A stretch of DNA of 64,000 bases from Acanthosepion pharaonis (Eukaryota; Mollusca; Cephalopoda; Sepiida; Sepiidae): positions 135,001 through 199,000 of the forward strand of contig CAHIKZ030002629.1 in NCBI GenBank assembly GCA_903632075.3. Reading direction: 5' to 3'. The position numbers and the translations under genes were made by a program. This document shows, piece by piece, positions 21,136-30,809 of this stretch. The notes under the pieces were generated by a model that saw only the letters and a program-made list of their open reading frames with translations, was not told the DNA's origin and ran no database searches. Within the stretch, counting starts at the first letter, position 1. Each line of letters opens with the position of its first letter.

Positions 21136-21168
<33 letters not shown>
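20797..21168. repeat. TA-flanked palindrome with two hammerhead-like motifs
   Basis: (TA)n at 20797-20852, left arm about 20870-20998, short AT spacer, right arm about 21006-21130, (TA)n at 21128-21168. Minus 20948-20983 reads CTGAAGAAGGTCTA then AGACTGAAACATC. Plus 21026-21061 reads TTGAAGAAGGTCTACTAGAC then CGAAACGTCTGACGTC. Box 1, a 5-bp stem II, GAAA, a CGT/ACG stem III and UC are in hammerhead order. Stem I is not obvious. Confidence 0.7.
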
Positions 21169-21710
21169 GATAAGGAGCCTAGAAACCATCATGACTCGCC
21201 ACTGACTTTGATGGGCCAGACATCCGCCTACCCAAACAAATTTTCTCCTCAGAGATCACATCTGGCAAGAAGCCATGTGGAGCCCCATGTTGTCGATTCA
21301 AGGATCAGCTCAAAAACACCTTGCTGAGGACAGAAATCAATTCTGTCAATTGGGAGATGGAAGCAGCAGAAAGAACCAATTGCAGAAGAGTAGTCCACAA
21401 AAAAAAAACAGCCTTTGAAAACAATAAAAGACAAGTAAAAGAAAAAGAATCCAAAGAAAATCCAGAACTCTCCATCTCCTGAAACCTCCTACCTTACCAT
21501 GCAGTAGCTGTGGATGTTTCTTCAGATCCAACATAGCACCCCATAACTTGGCAACAAGTTTTACCAATGAAAATGACAACAATATATAATATACAAGTGG
21601 ACATTGACCTCAGTGCCCACACTTATATATAAAGAAATATAGTTTTAAGGTGTGCTATATTTATGGGATAAATTGCTCAATATCAGAGATAGAGCGTATG
21701 AAAATAAAAA
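21169..21710. other. no recognised gene
   Basis: Slightly less AT-rich. Frames on the minus strand (61 and 78 codons) are hydrophobic and unrecognised. It could belong to an unidentified element between two foldbacks. Confidence 0.35.
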
Positions 21711-21717
21711 AGTGAAA

Positions 21718-21815
21718 TTGAAGTCAACACTTTCAGAGGTGACAAGCTTTTTCATGCTAGATGCAATCATCTAGCATGAAACAGCCTGTCGCTTTCTGAG
21801 CATTGACTTCAATGT

Positions 21816-21861
<46 letters not shown>
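21718..21861. repeat. 45-bp-arm palindrome next to (TA)n
   Basis: Arms 21718-21763 and 21768-21812 around CAAT, followed by (TA)n at 21823-21861. On the minus strand CTAGATGATTGCATCTAGCA leads into TGAAACAGCCTGTC, which resembles the stem II plus GAAA part of the hammerhead-like units. Confidence 0.8.
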
Positions 21862-21863
<2 letters not shown>

Positions 21864-21894
21864 TAGATATTTAAAACATTTTTTTATGTTTATA

Positions 21895-22200
21895 TGTTCT
21901 TTTATAGATACAAATATTTAAGTAAATGCTCTGTTTATAATAAACAGTATTAACAACATTTAGCGACCTGAATGTCCAAGAAATTTTCATAGAAAATATG
22001 TGTCCTCCAACAGGAATCGAACATGTATCCTATACAGAACCGTCATATAGCCTGACATGCCTTAACCGATTGTGCCATATAGGAGCGTTTGGTTAATAAG
22101 GTTGATTTTACTGTTTTTAAACACAATTCTCCATGATTTTCTCTCATTCATTCATATCTGTTCAATGCGTATCCAAATGTAAACAAATGCCGTCATACAT
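21895..22200 (-). mobile_element. ~300-bp repeat with internal class II tRNA-like region, copy 1
   Basis: The tRNA-like core is at 22002-22087 on the minus strand: TGGCACAATCGGTTAAGGCA as A box and D loop, CATGTTCGATTCCTG as T arm and B box. A longer variable region suggests tRNA-Ser/Leu ancestry. It is preceded by GTTTACATTTGGATACGC and a poly-structured 110-base leader, and followed by GGTCGCTAAATG and AACAGAGCATTTACTTAAAT. Related copies are at 23.97, 24.31, 35.5, 40.6 and 44.5 kb. It is not a functional tRNA. Confidence 0.7.
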
Positions 22201-22302
22201 TATGAAATGGACAAAGTCCGACAATTACAATTATTAATGGTGACCATTTGGAGCACCGTACATTCGTCAATTGGGTGCATGAGCAAAAACAAGCCAATGA
22301 AG

Positions 22303-22440
22303 ATTATTTACACTATTTGGATTATTGTCCTCATCTTTGTCGACATATTTATCACAACATTTTGGCCGTTGTACACGCCGAAACGTTGTGATAAATATGG
22401 CGACAAAGATGAGGACAATAGTCTAAATATTGTAAATAAT
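22303..22440. repeat. 56-bp-arm inverted repeat with GAAAC motif
   Basis: Arms 22303-22358 and 22385-22440; the loop holds GGCCGTTGTACACGCCGAAA. The GGCC...-GCC-GAAAC arrangement is the 3' half of a hammerhead-like core without a CUGANGA box. Confidence 0.75.
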
Positions 22441-22865
22441 GTGCATAATACCTCATCTCAGAAATATTGACAGACTCCAATGAAGATCATTTGTAAAAAA
22501 TCCTCTTTAGTGATGAAGCCCATTTTTATCTTGGTTGATTCGTTAATAAGCAGAATTGTCACATTTGGGCTGATGAAAATCCAAGGAATATTGTTGAAAA
22601 GCCACGGCATCCACAAAAGGTCACTGTTTGATGTGCATTTTTTGCTAGCGGAATCATTGGGCCGTATATTTATAAATTTGAACAACATCCATTTTTGTAA
22701 TAGGCTTCAATAACTTTAACACATTGTTTGATTGTTTCTTTCCATGGTTGAAATTGCCAAATACTTAAGTTGTTAAATCTGAAAGAAAAAGAAAAAAAAT
22801 CATTAGATGATTAAGCTTAATTTGCATTTAAAATCGGTTCAAGTTATTGGAACACACACACATAC
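22441..22865. other. no recognised gene
   Basis: Overlapping frames of about 77 codons on both strands match nothing I know. One minus-strand reading (HPKVTVWCAFFA in another frame of 22600-22650 on plus: PQKVTV-CAFFASGIIGPYIF) hints at a mariner-like or Tc1-like transposase fragment, but it is too short to call. Confidence 0.3.
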
Positions 22866-22882
22866 ACTATATATATACATAC

Positions 22883-22961
<79 letters not shown>
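22866..22961 (+). repeat. (TA)n microsatellite with CATA start
   Basis: Long TA tract after a few CATA units. Confidence 0.95.
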
Positions 22962-22965
<4 letters not shown>

Positions 22966-22984
22966 ATTATATAGTGGGTCGGAG

Positions 22985-23255
22985 TAATGAATTGAGAGCC
23001 AATTTCAAATTCTAGTCAAGTTCATTATATTCACTAATGCACAAATACCCTTGGGAAAGATATGAATCCATCTCTTCTCCTCTACCCACCCCCAGATATG
23101 AGTAAATAGGAGAGACTGTATAGCCTTGGGTGGTAGCCATTTTAGGAGAATAACAACTCTTAATTCAAAACCTGAATGGTCAGTGAAACTGGCTCCCCCA
23201 CTAGACCAGGGTCTGTGAGAAGAGTAAGTGTAATCCCAGCAGCACAAAAACAAGA
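22985..23255 (+). mobile_element. tRNA-Arg-like SINE, diverged
   Basis: GTAATGAATTGAGAGCCAAT, TTCAAATTCTAGTC, CACAAATACCCTTGGGAAAG, then AACCTGAATGGTCAGTGAAA and ACCAGGGTCTGTGAG. Same 3' variant as the plus-strand SINE at 19.0 kb. Confidence 0.7.
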
Positions 23256-23399
23256 GTTGTTAAAGAGCAGATGAATTCCTCAGAGTAAACACCCATCCAC
23301 CCTGGTCTCTGAAGACACGTTCAGTTAGGGAGGAGTTGCTTCAACAGTAGTAAAAAAAAACAAAAAACCTTGGATTTGGATATATATGGGCATGAGGTC

Positions 23400-23780
23400 A
23401 AGTGAATGAGATCTGGGTTCCAATTTCAATAATAGATATTTGGGAGTTACTTTTTGATTATAATGTCCTGAGTAGACTGTAATACTGTTGGGAAGTGCCT
23501 AAACTCCATACCATTGGCTGACAAAAGCCTTGGGAAGGAAAATAAGTAGATAAAACTGTTCAGAAGTATTCAGTGCTTGTATTACTATGAAGTTGCAAGT
23601 CATAATGACTGAGGATTTGAGCATACTGGCCTTTTTCAACTGGTGATCATGCCAGACTATGTGCCCACCCAGAAACTGTAACTGAGGCCAGTTTGCTCAG
23701 CAGAGTTGTAATATAAACCACAGGTTGACTTGGTGGATGTTAAAAAAATAAATGTGACCGAGTAGACATCTATAACAGAG
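23400..23780 (+). repeat. repeat family I, copy 1
   Basis: GTCATAATGACTGAGGATTT, GAGCATACTGGCC, and ATAAACCACAGGTTGACTTG recur at 42.1-42.4 kb and, inverted, at 50.87-51.13 kb. The inverted copy is attached to a tRNA-like head, so this may be a SINE body. Confidence 0.6.
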
Positions 23781-23830
23781 ATTAGATAATCCCCTTAGCA
23801 AATGGGTAAACTAGGAATCATGTAGTAATG

Positions 23831-23832
<2 letters not shown>

Positions 23833-23890
<58 letters not shown>

Positions 23891-23911
23891 GGGGAATAAA
23901 TATTCGTACAC

Positions 23912-23961
<50 letters not shown>
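23833..23961 (+). repeat. compound (CA)n/(TA)n microsatellites
   Basis: CA tract, TA tract, a 30-base spacer, then TG/TA tracts up to the SINE at 23965. Confidence 0.95.
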
Positions 23962-23962
<1 letters not shown>

Positions 23963-23964
23963 TT

Positions 23965-24270
23965 TATAGTGGATATTCATATCTGAGTAAATGCTCCATT
24001 TATTTATTAAACAGTATCTTTCTTTATTTTTGTCAACCGGCCTGAATGTTCAAGAAATCTTATTTAATAAAAATTTGTGCTCTGCAGCAGGAATTGAACC
24101 TGCATCCCTCAGAGCAGAGGGAGCTACCATTAAGCCCAGCATGCTTTAACGAACTTGGCCACAAAGAGCAGTCAAATTTTGTGCTTTCAAGCAAAATTTT
24201 TCCTGTCAAAGATCTTTCAAAATCTTTCATAGCTGTGCAGTTTCTTATCCAAATGTAAACAAAGAAGTTT
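23965..24270 (-). mobile_element. class II tRNA-like repeat, copy 2
   Basis: Core at 24083-24175 on the minus strand: TGGCCAAGTTCGTTAAAGCA, a CCCTCTGCTCTGAGGG variable-arm hairpin, and GCAGGTTCAATTCCTGC as T arm. The flanks match copy 1 (leader GTTTACATTTGGATAAG, follower GAACATTCAGGCCGG). The variable-arm hairpin is what points to a tRNA-Ser or tRNA-Leu origin. Confidence 0.8.
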
Positions 24271-24311
24271 TAGAATGGATTTTTATTAATCTGACAGATT
24301 TTTATCAGTTT

Positions 24312-24475
24312 AAGCATTATGTTTACAGGATACTTGTATTTGTGTAGGTGCTCTGTTTATTTATTAAACAGTATATTTATTTATTTTTGTCTACAGCTTG
24401 AATGTTTGAGAAATCTTATTAAAGAAAATTTGTGGTCTCTGGCAGGAATTGAACCTGCGTCTCCTCAATAATAAA
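24312..24475 (-). mobile_element. class II tRNA-like repeat, truncated copy
   Basis: Contains the follower (AACAGAGCACCTACAC on minus) and the T-arm GCAGGTTCAATTCCTGCC, but the sequence changes before the A box. Confidence 0.7.
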
Positions 24476-24581
24476 GTAGCTGTGTTTGCATGTATGTATA
24501 TATAATTTGGAGCTATGACAGACAGGAAGTTGTAGAGAGCCATAATCAACCCACATTCTGAAGTGATTAAGCATATAGGTG

Positions 24582-24851
24582 TGTTGTGTATGATACACCT
24601 AATTTACATAAGTGGAGTACCGACCATATAAATATGGGTTGGTACCGGAAGACGAGGGAAGATTAAGAGATCGAATCCAGAGACTCTGCCCGACTGCGAC
24701 TTAGTCAACCCATTCTGCAGGAACAGTCTTCCCAAGAATATACCAAAACTACCTGTAAATATTGTGTACCTTTTTTCATTGTTTCAATACATTTTGTTAC
24801 GTACATTTTGTGTTGTATTATTATTATTCCATGCTTATTCAAGCTTCAACA
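24582..24851 (+). mobile_element. candidate solo LTR, 270 bp
   Basis: Starts TGTTG and ends CAACA, flanked by GGTG on both sides (24578-24581 and 24852-24855). It contains a TATA-like ATATAAATATGG near 24626 and AT-rich sequence with AATACATTTT near the end. This fits a solo LTR of a Ty3- or BEL-like element. A 4-bp duplication can arise by chance, so support is moderate. Confidence 0.55.
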
Positions 24852-24859
24852 GGTGTGTG

Positions 24860-25580
24860 TATGTGCACATGTATATGCATATAATTTTCATAATGCCAAG
24901 CAATGAATCTTTTCTGTTGTCTTGGACTCCTTACACTGCCTCTCGTTTCTACACCGCCATCCCTACCCCTTTCAGAAACAATTGGTCTTAAACTGCCTTT
25001 TGCTGTTGCTGTCTCTAGTTTGGTTTCCTTGTTCTGTCTCCTACACTCTCACTTGGTCTCTTTATGGTGCTTCCTGCTCCTCAACTCTTAGTGTCCTTAC
25101 ATTGCTAACTCTACTTCATTTTATATATGCCTGTCTTGGGTATATTTTGAAATTAATGAAATATAAATCTTGTTCATCTTTCTTATTTTTTTTTGTTCTT
25201 TGAACACCCAAGTCGATGAGAAATTTCTATCTTCATTCTAGGCAGAGAATGTCTACATGCTTGCATATGGCATTAACTAACTACAGATAATTTATTGCGT
25301 GATAGGCACGGAGGAGTGATGTCAATTAGTGACAGGCAGAAATTGCGATGTCGCATGGTAATGATAGTCCTTGGGTGATTTAGGAGTTAAACCATATTAT
25401 TAAAAACAGCTTCTCTGTATATACAATTGGGAATCCCAACAGTTAATGATGCATATTTTTACCAGAATCTAAAATAGAGAAGAATGAACGATATAGAAGA
25501 AAATGGCCAGACAATCTGTAAGAAGCTTTGTTTGTATCCTATGAAAATATACAACCGTAAAACTAAGTATTGTGTTACTG
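24860..25580. other. no recognised gene
   Basis: Pyrimidine-rich on plus at 24900-25100. Three overlapping frames there are short and leucine- and serine-rich, typical of non-coding pyrimidine DNA. Confidence 0.4.
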
Positions 25581-25589
25581 GATTACTTG

Positions 25590-26170
25590 ACAAGTAAACA
25601 AAGAAAAGGGTACTGAACTGTTATGTAGTATCAATCTCCCTATATGTCAGTGAATGCTGGACAATCTCTAAGCAGATAAAGAAAAAACTCGAGGCATCAG
25701 AAACGTGGTTCTACAGAAAGATACTGGGAATACCACTGAACAATGACACATACTTCAAATCAGAAAGAGATATTTGAAATTTATAGAGCATATAATGAGG
25801 AAAAAGGGCTTGGAAAATTTAACACTCACAGGACATTGAAGACAAAAGAGACAGAGTGAGCAAGTTTTAGAGAAAATGGAAACAAAAAGGACACTTATCA
25901 TTCAGAGAGTCAGAGAGAGATGTTGAAATTTCTACGTCACATAATGAGGAAAGAGGGCTTGGGAAATTTAATACTCACAGAAAATATTGAAGGCAAGAGG
26001 GACAGAGAAAAACATCACATAACCTACCTAACGAGCTTGTGAAAATGGATGGTAAAACAGGGTTTAGGAGAGATAGCAAAGACAAAATATATTAAGAGCT
26101 ACAAAGAACAGGAAATTGTGGAGGGCCCCTAAAGAGGCAAGGCACATAGAAGAAGCTCTGAGCTTGACGG
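25590..26170 (+). pseudogene. LINE reverse transcriptase C-terminal remnant with internal duplication (RTE-like)
   Basis: Reads LYVSECWTISKQIKKKLEAS then ETWFYRKILGIP, followed by frame-shifted HNEERGLGKFNTHR and NELVKMDGKTGFRR. The region around SERD-VE-S ... MRKEGLENL-LTG occurs twice (near 25765-25870 and 25910-26010), so about 140 bp was duplicated. Many stops make it non-functional. Confidence 0.75.
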
Positions 26171-26890
26171 GGAAGAAACACAAGGTAATAAGCAAGCTGA
26201 AGTTTTTCTTCCATAACCTATAAAATTGCTTGCTAATCAAGGTGAGGTAATTTTGGAGTTTGTAAGAAAATGTTTACTTGATGTATTTGAAAGTAAAGCT
26301 TTCTAGTTTATTATATTCTTATATGATATCAAAGGTGAATCCTGGCAGCAAATGTTGAGCCTTTCCACTAATAATCCTTAATTTAAGATTCCTTGTTACA
26401 GATAGCAATCTGATATGAAAGTGCATAGTGAGCAGAGGTGTATTTGAATTTCCTCCAGGAGAAATCCTCATTGACACTGATTGATGCTTGTTGAAAGTTT
26501 ATGGAGACCAAACAGTGTATGTGATCACAGGTGGTGGATAATGTCTTTCAGCAGTGGTGAAAGTACTGTATGTAGCAAACTGTATTTATGAAGGTGGGAT
26601 ACAGGCTCTTCTTTATTAACGGGGAAAAAGCATAGTCAATTGTGGCAATTGGAAAAGTATTATTATGCTTTAAATATATACTCCTTATGGAAGGCATTAC
26701 TTCTGGTGTGTTTCTCATGTTAACACTGAGGTTGTCTATGTAAGGCTACATATTTTAAAGTTTTAACTTCAAGGTAACCTATTGTTTGTCCATCAAGGCA
26801 GTGGTTGTATATATTGGGGATAGAATTTAATTAATAATTGTCTCTGTTTTTCTAATGACAATTTTGTTATTGAATTTATATTAGATAAAG
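26171..26890. other. no recognised feature
   Basis: No tandem structure, no palindrome and no repeat match within the window. Not coding in any frame. Confidence 0.5.
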
Positions 26891-26895
26891 CATTG

Positions 26896-27880
26896 TTAGT
26901 CATTATTATTTAATAATATTAAGAATGGTTGACACTGCTTCATCCGATAAAGAAAATCAATATTAAAAAAATCTTCTATGTACTGCCTCCCTTCAAAACA
27001 TTGGCAATCATGGCTCTCCACAATTTCCTGTCCTTTGTAGTTTTTAGTCAATTTTGTCTTTTTGCTACCTCTCCTGAACCCTGTTCTGCCATCCATTTTC
27101 ACAAGTTCAGTAAGTAGGTTATGCAGTTTTCCTCTATCTCTCTGTCCTATGAGTGCCAAATTTTCCAAGCCCTCTTTCCTCATTATGAAACCTACAAATT
27201 TCAACATTTCTCTTTGACTTGAATTATAAGAGTCCTTATTGTTTCCATTTTCTCAAAAAAATGGTTGTGTTTAGTTCATGCTATTCTTAGAATCCTTCCG
27301 TAGAACCACATTTCTGTTGTTTGAAATCTTTTTTATCAGTAAGGAGATTGTCTAGTATTCCCTGCCATTTCGGAGGACCAATATTACATAAGTTAAGTAC
27401 TCTTTCCTTTGTTTCTAAAGAAATTTTTTTTATTTCTTAATACTATGCTTAACTTTTGGAAAGCATCTTGTTATGCCAATGTGTCTTTCGGTGTCACACT
27501 TTCTCTCCTCTGTTAAAACACTTTCCAGATATTTAAATTGTTGTATTTGGTTGATTTTGGTATTTCCAATTTGTAATTTGCAAGTTGGACTTTTTCTTTT
27601 ACTGACACGCATACATTCTATCTTCTTGCAATTGATGTTTAGTCCTTTCTTCTTGCTTTCCTTCACTACCTTCTGCAGGAGTTCTTGTAGTTTCCTTCTT
27701 ATGTCTGCTATCAGCACTGTGTTATCTGCATATCTTGTTGTTAAGATTGTGTCTAACAATAATGAAATCCTGCCAGGACTTCTAGTTCTCTCAAAATCAC
27801 TTCATTGTAGAGGTTGAATAAGTCCAGTAAGAAGACACATCCTTGTCTTACATCCCATTCTGTTTTGGTATTGTTACTGA
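26896..27880 (-). pseudogene. LINE reverse transcriptase, palm to C-terminus, decayed
   Basis: On the minus strand, from 27875: EWDVRQGCVFLLDLFNLYNE (RT motif with VRQGC), then RYADNTVLIADI, KKGLNINCKKIECM, KRKSPTCKLQIGNTKI and FKYLESVLTEE, down to FVGFIMRKEGLENL and QEIVESHDC. The catalytic YADD reads YADN, so the active site is lost, and frames shift between blocks. It is the most complete copy of this LINE in the window. RTE-like is my best guess for the clade. A Helitron lies immediately upstream at 27939. Confidence 0.85.
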
Positions 27881-27938
27881 ATTCATTTTAATGAAATACA
27901 TTCTCATAAAAAAATTAGGAATGATGGACAATGCTACA

Positions 27939-28592
27939 TCTTACTTATTATAAAACACAGATTGTGTGTGTGTGTGTGTGTGTCTGTATGTTTATATATT
28001 GGATTGGATTTCCTACATTTTTCAACCGATTTCAACGAAACTTCACAGGACTACGTAAAATTACCTTGCAGTGGTTCTGGCAGCACCAAAAATTGGAAAA
28101 ACACGATTCTGTCGTGAGAATGAAAGGGGGACAACTCATATTGAGTTACACTTATTATAAAACCAAGGTTGTTTTTGTGTGTGTGTGTGTGTGTGTGTAC
28201 ATTTATATATGGGATCAGATTTCCTACATTTTTCAACCGATTTCAACAAAACTTCACTTTTTTTGGCAGGTAGTGTTTCTTATTGTCTTGCACACTTTTT
28301 TCTTTATTTTTACATTCAGAATGCTTTAAAAATTCCATTTACAAGACAATTGTTTATAATAAAATTCTATTCAATCGATAGACTCATAACGATTGAAAAC
28401 AATGTTTTTGTTTGAGTTTGGGTTTGACCAATTCATAAAAAAAACAAAAAAAAATTAAACAAAAAAGACATGCGTGTCCGTCAACCTTAAACAATAATCT
28501 TTGTCAATTTTATTTTTCAGTCTTTATGATGGTCGATACTTGATCTATCTCTTACTGTTACATCCCCGGGCAACGCCGGGCTCTACTGCTAG
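27939..28592 (+). mobile_element. non-autonomous Helitron, 654 bp
   Basis: Starts TCTTACTTATTATAAAAC after an A and ends ACTGCTAG before a T, as Helitrons do. The subterminal hairpin CCCGG-GCAACG-CCGGG is at 28565-28580, 8 bases before the end. A (TG)n microsatellite sits about 25 bases inside the 5' end. The first ~110 bases are partly duplicated at 28147-28258, with a second (TG)n. No Rep or helicase frame exists, so it depends on an autonomous partner. Confidence 0.85.
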
Positions 28593-28802
28593 TATAATAA
28601 TAAAATTCAAGATAATACTAATACTTTTTTTTTATGTGCCATGTTCTTTCAGCAAACAAGTGAATTTGACTTCCTACAACTTTTCCTCTTTTGTTGCTAT
28701 AAATACATTCTCCTTTGTTAAGGGCATTCCCCTCTGAAAGATTTTCCCTCAAGAACTGCTGCTTTGTGAAAGACTCCCACATGGATGCTTTCTCAAAAAC
28801 TA

Positions 28803-29205
28803 CAGGCTTACAACCACATCATGACCACCAGTTAAGCAATGTTGAGCATAGTCAGTACCTAGATGGGTGACCACAAGGGAATACCAGGTGCTGTATGCTT
28901 GGATGTGTGTATAGTGAAATGGATAATGGCTTGGAATTGTTAGATAGCTGAGTTCCAATTCCAGTTGTGTTCGTTATACTCACTTACATGCAAATACCCT
29001 TGGGAAAGGTATGAAACTACCTCTTCCCCCCCCCAGCTATAGTTTAATTTAGTAAGACTCATATTACTAAAACTAGTATTATCTCAAAAACATAAAAAAA
29101 TAAAATTAAAATTATATACAAAATATTTAGATTTCAGATTTAAATAACCCATAGAGGTATTGATATGTTGTTAAACAACCAAACCAAATCAAACAGTATG
29201 ATCTT
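28803..29205 (+). mobile_element. composite SINE: 5S rRNA head + tRNA-like module + body, copy 2
   Basis: The 5S part (28805-28900) has TTAAGCAATGTTGAGCATAG, CAGTACCTAGATGGGTGACC and GGAATACCAGGTGCTGTA, with an internal deletion. Then come GTGAAATGGATAATGGCTTG and GAGTTCCAATTCCAGT as the tRNA-like module, and CAAATACCCTTGGGAAAGG as the body. The tail TTTAAATAACCCATAGAGG-TATTGATATG is the family B tail. It ends in AACCAAACC-type sequence. Confidence 0.85.
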
Positions 29206-30115
29206 AACTTCTTTAAGTATAGGATCAATTATTGTCTATCCTCCATATCCTTGGAACTTCACTTCCTACTTCTTCCTCATATGTTCATGTCACACTCTTT
29301 ACTTTGAGTAGCCCTTGAGTCCTGTTTTGGGTGATTATTAGTTTAATATAAAAATCTTGTCTCTTTACTGCTTCTCTCTCTATAGTCCATATTCTGTCAT
29401 CCATTTACTCAATTATTAAATAGGTTATTTACCATTTCCTTCTGTTGCCCTGTGAGTATGAAATTTTACTTTTCAACCAGTGACAGACTTGAAAATTGAC
29501 TGAGCCTAACCTAAACAATCTGTCCTGATGGCCTGGAAGTGATCTGATCTTTATGCTGACAATACAGAAGAGAGTGAGAAAAGAGCTTCAGAATAGACCT
29601 TCACTTTACAATTATCACTTTATTCAGTTTCATCCCAATTTCATATCTTGTGTGGCGTTGCCAATGAAATCGGAGCAATTTCAAATGTGTAGATGGCATT
29701 TTTGTTATCTTGACCAATATTGTCTTTGATGACTGGCTGGGCTGTGGATCCAACCGAATTTATAGATATTGCTGTTTGCATTCTGATTCATGATCTGTGG
29801 GTGTATGAATCATTTAATTTTGGGTATTTGATATGCCAATCTTGCTTACCCATGAGGAAGTGATGTTTATATTTGGTATTTTTAAAGGCCTTGCTTCCTG
29901 TCATAGCACACATGTCTGTATCAATGAGGCTCATAAAATTCCAACCAAACATTGGCTGTGAAGTCATTTTCCCAGGGTTAGAAGGAATAGAGAGACTCTA
30001 GAGAATTTTTCAGTGTTGAAAAAGTGAATCAGAGACAAAACAATACATATTCAAGAAAGTTTAAAATCACATAATAATTGTGCATGTCACTCACTTTTTT
30101 AGTTCCTTAGTTCAT
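29206..30115. other. no recognised feature
   Basis: Includes one of the less AT-rich stretches of the window (29640-29900), but it is stop-dense on both strands. No repeat match seen. Confidence 0.5.
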
Positions 30116-30119
30116 ACGT

Positions 30120-30430
30120 GGATGTGCATTGTGGTGTAATGGATATTGGTTCAGAGTGAGAACTTAGAGAGCTGAGTTTGAATTCTGGTCGAGTTCATTA
30201 GATTCACTTATGCACAAATACCCTTGAGAAAGGCATGAATCCATCTCTTCTACCCTCCCCCAGCTGTAGGTTGAATAGCAGGACACACTGGGTTCTTTAG
30301 CTTTGGTTGGTATCCAGTCTACTGCAGAAGGAAAGGGTAACCTACTGCGGGAAAAAATTTGTCTCATTAGTTATATATCAAAAGATACATGATCGCCCAA
30401 GCATGTATCACGTATAGCACTTAACTGACT
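30120..30430 (+). mobile_element. tRNA-Arg-like SINE
   Basis: Head GTGGTGTAATGGATATTGGT and GAGTTTGAATTCTGGTCG, body ATACCCTTGAGAAAGGCATG, CAGTCTACTGCAGAAGG, GTAACCTACTGCGGG, and the hairpin TATATCAAAAGATACATGA. Same layout as 7.07-7.36 kb. Confidence 0.8.
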
Positions 30431-30455
30431 GAGTTCGTATGACTGTTACACCATG

Positions 30456-30700
30456 TCAATACCACATAAATAATGGGCTATTCTGTTTTGATTGCATGGA
30501 AAGACAAAAGACATATCAGAGCCATTACTTGGTTTCAGTGAAACAAAGAAAGATAGAAGTGTTTAATGTCTTCTGCTAATACCTCATAAATAATGGACTA
30601 TTCCGTTTTGATTATGTGAGAAGACAAAAGACATATCATAGATGCTACTTGGATTCAGTCAGAAAATGAAAGAAAGAAGGGAAGATAGAAGTGTTTAACA
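30456..30700 (+). repeat. tandem duplication, ~122 bp, 2 copies
   Basis: AATACCACATAAATAATGGG ... AGACAAAAGACATATCA ... GATAGAAGTGTTTAA occurs at 30458 and again at 30580 with moderate divergence. Confidence 0.85.
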
Positions 30701-30809
30701 TAGATTTTAGTGAAATGGAAAAAGATGTCAGTTTCAAATCTTTTCATTTGTACCCCCTTACTTCTTAAAATAATGACCAACACTCCTATTTATGATTTTT
30801 ATTGCAATA

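Noticed and set aside
22002..22087. Functional tRNA gene
   Set aside because: A and B boxes are good, but the anticodon loop lacks the usual T33 and the acceptor stem is poor. The sequence is embedded in a repeat with several diverged copies.
22600..22690. Mariner/Tc1 transposase
   Set aside because: A short KVTV-CAFFASGIIGPYIF-like reading is suggestive, but there is no further conserved block and no TIR pair around it.
26171..26890. Hidden gene in a repeat-poor interval
   Set aside because: Stops occur densely in all frames and no codon bias or splice pattern is visible.
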